64,000 bases of DNA, from assembly GCA_021780935.1 (NCBI GenBank), contig JAJXXT010000006.1, forward strand, positions 62,001 through 126,000, given 5' to 3'. The notes beneath the pieces were generated by a model. The model was not told where the DNA came from, searched no databases, and saw only the letters and a list, made by a program, of their open reading frames with translations. The DNA is from Pseudomonadota bacterium. Its GTDB lineage: Bacteria; Pseudomonadota; Alphaproteobacteria; Acetobacterales; Acetobacteraceae. The translations under genes and the position numbers were made by a program. This document shows, one piece after another, positions 57,367 to 64,000 of the stretch. Position 1 is the first letter of the stretch. Each line of letters opens with the position of its first letter.

Positions 57367-59933
57367 CGCGCAAGAAGGCTTGGCAGGAATACCAGCGTCG
57401 CCACCAGCGTGCAGAACAGGCTGACCAGGAGCAGCACGCCCATGCTCGCCGTCCCCGGATGTGCGCTCGCGGCGAGCGAGCCGAACGCCGTGCCCGTGGT
57501 CAGCGCCGAGAACAGGACAGCGCGCGCCGTCGCCGTGCCGAGGAAATGTCGGGCGCCGCCGCGATGGTTGCTGACGAAATACACGTTGAACGACACCCCG
57601 ACGCCCAGCAGCAGCGGCAGCGCGATGATGTTGGCGAAGTTGATCGGCAGCGGCACCGCCACGATCGCGATCGCCGTCATCAGGGCGGAGAGCAGCAACG
57701 GTGCCAGCACCCGCGCCACATCATCGGCGCGTCGCAGCACCAGCGCCAGCAGGATCGTGATCGCGATCAGTGCCCCGATCGCTGCGGTGCGGAACGCGCC
57801 CACGATGGTCCGTCCGCTATCCACGATGACGACCGCCGAGCCGATCGCGTTTGGTGCGACGGAGCGGACGGCATCGACGAACCGACGCAACCCCGAGGGC
57901 TGCCGCGCGGCCGGGCTTGCCACCGCCTCCACCCGCACGCGCCCGTCGGGCAGGCGCCATCCTTGGCTGATGGAGCTGGGCAGGTTCACCAGCGTCACCG
58001 GCTCGGCGCCCAGCCCCGCGCGCAGATCGCCGAGGGCGGCAGGCAGAAACCGCGTCAGCGCGTCGTTGGCGGCAAACAGCGTCGCATCGGGCGCCCGCTC
58101 CAGCTTCGCGAGATCGTCGCCGATCAAGGCCAACGTCGAAGCAGGCGTCACCTCGTGTTTCTGCACCACCCGCGCGATCGCCATCGCCGCGGTGCGCGCG
58201 GCGAGCCGGATATCGCTCGCCCGCACCGGTGCCGCGGGGCTCGGCGGTGACAGGCTCGGCATCAGCAGCGTCGCCGCGTCCTGAATCAGCGCCAGCTTCT
58301 GCGCCTGGTGCACGGGCACGAAGCTCGACAGCGTGCGTACCTGCGCGACCTGCGGCAGGGCGGAGAGTCGTTTTGCTGTCGCATCGGCGGCCGCCGCGTT
58401 GGGCGCGATCACCTCGGCCGTATAGGGCGTGGTGATCGGGGAGGACATCAGCGACCGCAACGTGCGCATCGCCTCGGTGTTCGGATTCTGCGTGTGCAGC
58501 GGGTCGCCGTCGAAGGGGATGTGCGGCAACAACGCCACGCCAAGCACCGCGATCGCCGCGAAGCCCGCCAGCACCGGCCGGCGATAGGCCGCCAGCCCAT
58601 CCTCCAGCCGCGCCGCCCAGGCGAACCCGACCTCCTCGCCCTCCGGTCGCGGCCGCGTCAGCGCCAGCATCGCCGGCAGCACCGTCAACGAGCAGACGAG
58701 CGCGATCACCATGCCGGCCCCGGCGATCAGCCCCAGCTCGGCCACGCCCGCGAAATCGGTCGGCACGAAGGACAGGAAACCCACCGCCGTCGCCAGCGCC
58801 GCCATCCCGATCGCCGGCCCGGCGTGGTAACCGGTCGCCATCATCGCGATCTTCGGTTCGGGATAGAGGTGCAATTGCTCGCGAAACCGCACGCAGAACT
58901 GGATCGCGAAATCCACCGCGATGCCGACGAACAGCACCGCGAACGCCACCGAGACCAGGTTGAGCGTGCCCACGGCCAGTGCGGCGAACCCGGTGGTCAG
59001 CGCCAGGCCGACCACCAGTGTCACCACGATCGGCACCACCAGCCGCCAGGAGCGCGCGGCGAGAAACAGCCACACCAGCACCAGCAGCCCGGTGATGAGC
59101 AGCGCCTCGCCGGCACCCTTCCGCACGCTCGCGAACTGCTCGTCATCGAGCGGCACGGAGCCGGTCAGCGCCACACTCGCGCGCCCCGCCTTCACCGCCG
59201 GCAGCCGCGCGATCGCCGCGCGGACGGCGTCGGTCGCGACGCGGCCCGGCTCCAGCGCGTGGTGGTTGAGCACCGGTGTGATCAGCACGAAACGCTGCGG
59301 CCCCGCCAGCGCCGCGAGCTTGCCCGCAAGCAGATTCTGCCACGATAGCGGCGCCGCATGCCCGGCCAGCGCCGCCTGCAACGTGGCGTGGAACGCTGCC
59401 AAAGCCGGCTGCATCGGCCCGGTCGCCGCACCGTGCTCGACCCCCACCGCGACCAGGGTCAGTGCCGCGAACAGGCCGCGCGCCGAGGGGTCCGCGGCGA
59501 GCTGGCCCAGGAAGGGCTGCGCGTCGATGGTGCGGTTCAGCAGGGATTTCAGTTGCGCGGTGTCGAGAAACAGCATCCCGGTCCGGCGGAACCACGCGCC
59601 GGCATCCGGCCGCCGTACCGCGCGGATCGAGGGCACATGCGCGACCGCCGCCGCAAGCTGCGCGGCGGTGGCGTCCGCCTCCTCCGGTGTAGCGCCGCGC
59701 ACCACCGCGACGATGAGGTTGTTATCCCGCGGAAACGCCTTGTCGTAGGCGATCTCGCGCTGCCGCCACGGCAGGGAGGGGGCGAACATGTTGCCCGTGT
59801 TGGTGTCGATGCCGAGCCGCAGCCAGGAAACCGCCAGCGCCAGCAGGGTGAGGACAAGGGCGGCGAGGAGCACCCGGCCGGCCCGTTGCCGGCACGCCTC
59901 GACGAGGTGCGCCAGTCGCAGGGGAAAGGTCAT
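57363..59933 (-). CDS. hpnN: HpnN-type RND transporter (hopanoid export, MMPL family)
   Basis: Inner-membrane RND protein of 856 aa with two repeats of one plus five helices. It matches the HpnN group strongly near the N-terminus (LGIDTNTGNMFAPSLPWRQREIAYDKAFP) and has the MMPL core VAFAVLFVGIAVDFAIQFCVRFREQL and its second-half equivalent FANIIALPLLLGVGVSFNVYFVSNH. In known bacteria HpnN carries hopanoids to the outer membrane. ATG 59933 is taken; upstream frame is the complement of intergenic DNA. No shc or other hpn genes are in the window. Divergent from the MetE-family gene. Confidence 0.88.
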   Translation of the reverse strand: MTFPLRLAHLVEACRQRAGRVLLAALVLTLLALAVSWLRLGIDTNTGNMFAPSLPWRQREIAYDKAFPRDNNLIVAVVRGATPEEADATAAQLAAAVAHVPSIRAVRRPDAGAWFRRTGMLFLDTAQLKSLLNRTIDAQPFLGQLAADPSARGLFAALTLVAVGVEHGAATGPMQPALAAFHATLQAALAGHAAPLSWQNLLAGKLAALAGPQRFVLITPVLNHHALEPGRVATDAVRAAIARLPAVKAGRASVALTGSVPLDDEQFASVRKGAGEALLITGLLVLVWLFLAARSWRLVVPIVVTLVVGLALTTGFAALAVGTLNLVSVAFAVLFVGIAVDFAIQFCVRFREQLHLYPEPKIAMMATGYHAGPAIGMAALATAVGFLSFVPTDFAGVAELGLIAGAGMVIALVCSLTVLPAMLALTRPRPEGEEVGFAWAARLEDGLAAYRRPVLAGFAAIAVLGVALLPHIPFDGDPLHTQNPNTEAMRTLRSLMSSPITTPYTAEVIAPNAAAADATAKRLSALPQVAQVRTLSSFVPVHQAQKLALIQDAATLLMPSLSPPSPAAPVRASDIRLAARTAAMAIARVVQKHEVTPASTLALIGDDLAKLERAPDATLFAANDALTRFLPAALGDLRAGLGAEPVTLVNLPSSISQGWRLPDGRVRVEAVASPAARQPSGLRRFVDAVRSVAPNAIGSAVVIVDSGRTIVGAFRTAAIGALIAITILLALVLRRADDVARVLAPLLLSALMTAIAIVAVPLPINFANIIALPLLLGVGVSFNVYFVSNHRGGARHFLGTATARAVLFSALTTGTAFGSLAASAHPGTASMGVLLLVSLFCTLVATLVFLPSLLAR

Positions 59934-60050
59934 GGCGCGCGCATAGACCATGATCCGCGTCGGGCAAACCATCATTCCTCCATGCCATGGACCCGGCTTT
60001 GACCTCGGCCGCATCAGACGGCATGAAGCGCGCAACCCGGAGGAAACCCG

Positions 60051-61172
60051 ATGTCCCTGTCACCCCGCACCCGCCCGCCGTTTCGGGCCGACCATGTCGG
60101 CAGCCTGTTGCGCCCGCCGGCCCTGCGCGAAGCACGCGCGAGGCACGCCGCCGGCAGCCTGCCCGCGGCGGAGCTGCGCGCGATCGAGGATCGCCTGATC
60201 GCCGAGGCCATCGTCCGGCAGGAATCGCTCGGCCTGCGCGCCGCGACTGACGGCGAGTTCCGCCGCGCCTACTGGCACTACGACTTCGTGGCCGGCCTGG
60301 GGGGCACGGAGCTTTATGTCCCGGAGCAGCACATCGAGTTCAAGGGCGGCGTGAAGCTGCCGCACATGCTGCGCGTCAACGGCCGCATCGCCTGGACGCA
60401 GCCGACCTTCATCGAGGATTTCCGCTTCGTCGCCGGCCACGTGACAACGGCTGCGGCCAAGCAGACCATCCCCGCGCCCTCGGTCGTGCATTTCCGCGGC
60501 GGACGCCATTCCATCGACCGCAGCATCTATCCGGAGATGGACGCGTTTTTCGACGATCTCGGCCGCGCCTATCACCACGCGGTGCAGGCTTTCGCCGGCG
60601 CCGGCTGCCGCTATCTGCAACTCGACGAGGTCAACATCGCCTATCTCTGCGACCCCGAGCAGATCGCGGCCCTCAAGGCGCGCGGCGACTACGTGGACAA
60701 CCTACTGGGCATCTACGCCGATCTCATCAATCGCGCCATCGCCGGCCGGCCTGCCGACATGGTGGTCTCGATGCATCTCTGCCGCGGCAATTTCCGCTCC
60801 ACCTTCGTCGCCACCGGCGGCTATGAGCCGGTGGCGGAGGCGCTGTTCAACCAGATCGGCGTGGATGCCTATTTCATGGAGTGGGACAACGAGCGCGCCG
60901 GCGGGTTCGAGCCGCTGCGCTTCGTGCCGCGCGGCAACAAGATCGTCGTGCTCGGCCTGGTCACCACCAAGACCGGTGCGCTGGAGGCAAAGGACGAGCT
61001 GAAACGGCGCATCGAGGCGGCCAGCCGGTATGTGCCGCTGGAGCAGCTCGCGCTGTCGCCGCAATGCGGGTTCGCCAGCACCGAGGAGGGCAACCTGCTG
61101 ACCGTCGACGAGCAGTGGCGCAAGCTCGAACTCTGCGTCGAGGTGGCGCGCGACGTCTGGGGCTCCGTCTAG
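60051..61172 (+). CDS. MetE-family (cobalamin-independent methionine synthase C-domain) methyltransferase
   Basis: A 373-residue single-domain enzyme of the zinc methyltransferase family (YxjG/YxjH-like). The zinc ligands of MetE are all present: His242 and Cys244 (MHLCRGNF), Glu277 (FMEWD), Cys339 (SPQCGFAS). The N-terminus FRADHVGSLLRPP and EFRRAYWHYDFV fit the family. ATG follows CGGAGGAAACC. It lacks the N-terminal half of full MetE, so it probably transfers a methyl group to homocysteine or another thiol from a simpler donor; the donor is unknown. No riboswitch-like structure was found in the 117-bp upstream gap. Confidence 0.88.
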   Translation: MSLSPRTRPPFRADHVGSLLRPPALREARARHAAGSLPAAELRAIEDRLIAEAIVRQESLGLRAATDGEFRRAYWHYDFVAGLGGTELYVPEQHIEFKGGVKLPHMLRVNGRIAWTQPTFIEDFRFVAGHVTTAAAKQTIPAPSVVHFRGGRHSIDRSIYPEMDAFFDDLGRAYHHAVQAFAGAGCRYLQLDEVNIAYLCDPEQIAALKARGDYVDNLLGIYADLINRAIAGRPADMVVSMHLCRGNFRSTFVATGGYEPVAEALFNQIGVDAYFMEWDNERAGGFEPLRFVPRGNKIVVLGLVTTKTGALEAKDELKRRIEAASRYVPLEQLALSPQCGFASTEEGNLLTVDEQWRKLELCVEVARDVWGSV

Positions 61173-61191
61173 GGCCCGCGCGCCGGTCCGC

Positions 61192-62292
61192 GTGAAGGTT
61201 CTCGAGGTCACCAACGTCGATTTCGCGCTGCGCCAGTTCATCCTGCCGCTGATGCGCGGCGTGCGCGAGCGTGGGCACGAGGTCGTGGGCGTCTGCGCCG
61301 AGGGCAACCTGCTGGAGCCGATCCGCGCCGAGGGGCTGCGCGTCGAGACGGTGCCAATGTCGCGCAGCCTCTCACCGGTCGCCCAGTTCCGCGCCTTCGT
61401 GGCACTGCTGGCGCTGATGCGGCGGGAGAAGCCGGATCTCGTGCATGCGCACATGCCGATCAGCGGCTTTCTCGCGCGCATCGCGGCCCGCGCCGCGGGC
61501 GTGCCGCGCATCGCCTACACGTGCCATGGCTACCTGTTCAATCAGCCGGGTCCGTGGTGGCGGCGGCGCCTCGCGATCGCGCTGGAGTGGATCGCGGGGC
61601 GAGTCACCGACGTCTATCTCAACGTCTCGGCGGCGGAGGTCGAGGATGCGCGGCGCCTGGGCCTGGCGCGCCACCCCGTCGCCATCGGCAATGGCCGCGA
61701 CCCCGGGCGCTTCCGCCCGGACGCCGAGGCCCGTGCCCGCATCCGGGCGGGGCTCGGCACATCGCCGGAGCGGGTTGTGGTGGTGATCGTCTCCCGCCTG
61801 GTGCGCGCCAAGGGCATTCCCGAACTCCTCGCGGCGGTTGCGGCGACGGATGCGGAACTGTGGGTGGTGGGCGAGCGCCTCGCCTCCGACCATGACGATT
61901 CCGTGGAGCCGGAATTCGCCGCCAGCACCCTGGGGCCCCGCCTCAAGCGCCTCGGCTATCGCGAGGACATCCCGGCGATCCTCGCCGCTGCCGATCTCTT
62001 CGCGCTGCCCAGCCATTTCGAGGGACTGCCGATGTCGATCGTGGAGGCGATGCTCGTCGGCCTGCCGGTGGTCGCCTCGGACCTGCGCGGCGTGCGCGAG
62101 CAGGTGGTGGACGGCGAGACCGGGTTGCTGTTTCCCGCCCGGGATGTCGCTTCCCTCACCGCGGCCCTGCACCGCCTGGTGACGGACCCGGAACGGCGTC
62201 GCGCCATGGGTGAGGCCGGCCGGGCGCGCGCTCTGGAGCATTTCGACGAACGCAAGATCATGGCCCGCACGCTCGACCTGCTGGGATTGTAG
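61192..62292 (+). CDS. Glycosyltransferase family 4 protein
   Basis: GT-B enzyme of 366 aa, GTG start 19 bases after the MetE-family stop. It has the acceptor-domain motif [23 protein letters not shown], the donor-domain start [21 protein letters not shown], and the retaining-family E-x7-E motif in [22 protein letters not shown]. Such enzymes build polysaccharide, lipopolysaccharide or glycolipid units in the cytoplasm. Sugar and acceptor cannot be read from sequence. Its closeness to the HpnN/GH42-like pair on the other strand is noted but not evidence of shared function. Confidence 0.88.
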   Translation: MKVLEVTNVDFALRQFILPLMRGVRERGHEVVGVCAEGNLLEPIRAEGLRVETVPMSRSLSPVAQFRAFVALLALMRREKPDLVHAHMPISGFLARIAARAAGVPRIAYTCHGYLFNQPGPWWRRRLAIALEWIAGRVTDVYLNVSAAEVEDARRLGLARHPVAIGNGRDPGRFRPDAEARARIRAGLGTSPERVVVVIVSRLVRAKGIPELLAAVAATDAELWVVGERLASDHDDSVEPEFAASTLGPRLKRLGYREDIPAILAAADLFALPSHFEGLPMSIVEAMLVGLPVVASDLRGVREQVVDGETGLLFPARDVASLTAALHRLVTDPERRRAMGEAGRARALEHFDERKIMARTLDLLGL

Positions 62293-62398
62293 CCCGGCCG
62301 CTATCCACACGATGCCGCCGGGCCAGATCGCGCGGCGTCTCGCGTCTCACGACCGGCAGGCAATTGCGCTGCGCCGCGCCGCGCGCTACGCGACAAAC

Positions 62399-63973
62399 AT
62401 GTCCGACATCATCCCGATCCGCCGTGCCCTGATCTCGGTCTCCGACAAGACCGGGCTGCTGCCCCTGGCGCAGGCGCTGGCCGCGGCCGGCGTCGAGATC
62501 CTGTCCACCGGCGGCACCGCGAGGGCGCTGCGTGAGGCGGGGGTGACGGTGAAGGAGGTTTCCGACCACACCGGCTTCCCCGAGATTCTCGACGGGCGGG
62601 TCAAGACGCTGGTGCCGCAGATCCATGGCGGGCTGCTCGGCCGGCGCGACGAGCCCGAGCATGTCCGTCAGATGCAGGAGAACGCCATCGCGCCGATCGA
62701 CCTGCTGGTGGTCAATCTCTACCCGTTCGAGGAAACCGTCGCGAAAGGGGCGGACTTCGCTACCTGCATCGAGAACATCGATATCGGCGGCCCGGCGCTG
62801 ATCCGCGCTGCGGCCAAGAACCACGACTTCGTGACGGTGCTGACCAGCCCGGAGCAGTACGCGACCGTGCAGGCCGAGATTGCCGCGCGCGGCGGCACCG
62901 GGCCTGCGCTGCGCCGCACCCTCGCGGCCGCGGCCTATGCCCGCACGGCCGCTTATGACGCGGCGGTTGCCGCCTGGTTCGCGAGCCATCTCGGCGAGGC
63001 CTATCCGGCACGGCTGACGGTCTCCGGCACGCGCCGCCAGCTTCTGCGCTATGGCGAGAACCCACACCAGACCGCGGCCTTCTACGCCACCGGCAACCGG
63101 CCGGGTGTTGCCACCGCGCGGCAGGTGCAGGGCAAAGAGTTGTCCTACAACAACCTCAACGACACCGACGCCGCCATCGAGTGCGCCGCCGAGTTCGATG
63201 CGCCCACCATTGTGATCGTGAAGCATGCCAACCCCTGCGGCGTTGCCTCGGCGACGGATCTGCACGCGGCGTGGAAGCTGGCGCTTCGTTGCGATCCCGT
63301 CTCGGCCTTCGGCGGCATCGTCGCGGCCAACCGGACGCTCGACGAGGAAACCGCCGCCGCCATTGCCGCCATCTTCACCGAGGTGATCGTCGCCCCCGAT
63401 GCGACGGAGGGCGCGCGCGCGGTGCTGGCGCGGAAGAAAAACCTCCGCCTGCTGCTCACCGGCAGCATGCCGGACCCGGCGACCCCCGGCCTTTCCTATC
63501 GCAGCCTCGCGGGCGGCTTCCTCGCGCAGTCGCGCGATGCCGGGCATGTGGACCAGGCGGCGCTGCAGACGGTGACGACGCGCCAGCCCTCGGCCGGCGA
63601 ACTCACCGACCTGCTGTTCGCCTTCCATGTCTGCAAGCACGTGAAATCCAACGCCATCGTCTATGCCCGCGATGCGGCGACGGTGGGCATCGGCGCGGGG
63701 CAGATGAGCCGTGTCGATTCCGCCCGCATCGCCGCGTGGAAGGCGCAGGAAGCGGCCACCGCCGCGGGTCTGGCAGAATCGCTCGCGCGCGGCAGCGTCG
63801 CCGCCTCCGATGCGTTCTTCCCCTTTGCCGATGGCCTCGAAGCGCTTGCCGCCGCCGGCGCGACAGCGGTGATCCAGCCGGGCGGCTCGCTGCGTGACCC
63901 CGAGGTGATCGAGGCCGCCAATCGCGCGGGCCTGGCCATGGTCTTCACCGGCATGCGCCACTTCCGTCACTGA
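62399..63973 (+). CDS. purH: Bifunctional AICAR formyltransferase/IMP cyclohydrolase
   Basis: Catalyses the last two steps of purine synthesis. 524 aa: residues 1 to about 150 are the MGS-like cyclohydrolase domain ([52 protein letters not shown]), and the remainder is AICAR formyltransferase with the catalytic KHANPCG at 275-281 and [15 protein letters not shown] 62399 is chosen by homology to the usual N-terminus; the longer frame overlaps the glycosyltransferase gene. It stands 106 bases after that gene and probably has its own promoter. Confidence 0.96.
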   Translation: MSDIIPIRRALISVSDKTGLLPLAQALAAAGVEILSTGGTARALREAGVTVKEVSDHTGFPEILDGRVKTLVPQIHGGLLGRRDEPEHVRQMQENAIAPIDLLVVNLYPFEETVAKGADFATCIENIDIGGPALIRAAAKNHDFVTVLTSPEQYATVQAEIAARGGTGPALRRTLAAAAYARTAAYDAAVAAWFASHLGEAYPARLTVSGTRRQLLRYGENPHQTAAFYATGNRPGVATARQVQGKELSYNNLNDTDAAIECAAEFDAPTIVIVKHANPCGVASATDLHAAWKLALRCDPVSAFGGIVAANRTLDEETAAAIAAIFTEVIVAPDATEGARAVLARKKNLRLLLTGSMPDPATPGLSYRSLAGGFLAQSRDAGHVDQAALQTVTTRQPSAGELTDLLFAFHVCKHVKSNAIVYARDAATVGIGAGQMSRVDSARIAAWKAQEAATAAGLAESLARGSVAASDAFFPFADGLEALAAAGATAVIQPGGSLRDPEVIEAANRAGLAMVFTGMRHFRH

Positions 63974-64000
63974 GCGCACGGACCCGGTCACCGTCGCGTG

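Noticed and set aside
59934..60050. Possible cobalamin or SAM riboswitch before the MetE-family gene
   Set aside because: The 117-bp gap is too short for a cobalamin riboswitch and shows no B12-box or SAM-type helix pattern.

Overview
This 64 kb window is chromosomal DNA from a high-GC bacterium, most likely an alphaproteobacterium of the Rhodospirillales/Acetobacteraceae type. The reasons are a FlbD-type sigma-54 activator inside a flagellar operon, a hybrid malic enzyme next to mutS-glnD, an HpnN-type hopanoid exporter, many ABC uptake systems, frequent GTG starts and 1-4 bp gene overlaps. The family-level placement is inference. I saw no rRNA, tRNA, CRISPR, phage or insertion sequence. No gene-free stretch exceeds about 250 bases.

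Layout. 1-1567: end of a NitT/TauT-type permease and its ATPase with a C-terminal AAA-associated domain. 1703-8597: a complete family-5 (peptide/nickel-type) ABC importer (binding protein, two permeases, two short ATPases) ending in a CocE/NonD-type hydrolase. 8635-15545 (minus strand): aspA, a lipoprotein adaptor and an HAE-1 RND pump in one operon, followed by a LuxR-type regulator gene that ends in three tandem in-frame stops. 15688-24335: flagellar operon fliF-fliG-fliH-fliN-flbD-flhA-flhF-flhG. 24297-29306 (minus): branched-chain-type ABC importer plus a cupin, divergent from a thiamine-diphosphate enzyme at 29436-31148.

31156-39633: housekeeping block with maeB (minus), then mutS and glnD translationally coupled, then a small exported protein. 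A 55-residue membrane protein lies on the minus strand at 39649-39816. 40062-45708: a second complete family-5 ABC importer, whose ATPases keep the C-terminal cysteine motif that the first system lacks. 45796-48954 (minus): a 1052-residue Asp-box (BNR/sortilin-like) propeller protein, divergent from a LacI-type regulator. The regulator is the first gene of a sugar-type ABC operon (50146-54262) that ends with a GH63 mannosylglycerate/glucosylglycerate-hydrolase-like enzyme. 55564-59933 (minus): HpnN-type RND exporter coupled to a secreted GH42-like protein. 60051-63973: MetE-family methyltransferase, group 4 glycosyltransferase and purH.

Taken together this is a motile heterotroph that scavenges peptides, amino or organic acids and sugar-type solutes. 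The least explained parts are the HpnN/GH42-like pair, the LacI/ABC/GH63/Asp-box module, and the branched-chain-type ABC/cupin/thiamine-enzyme module.
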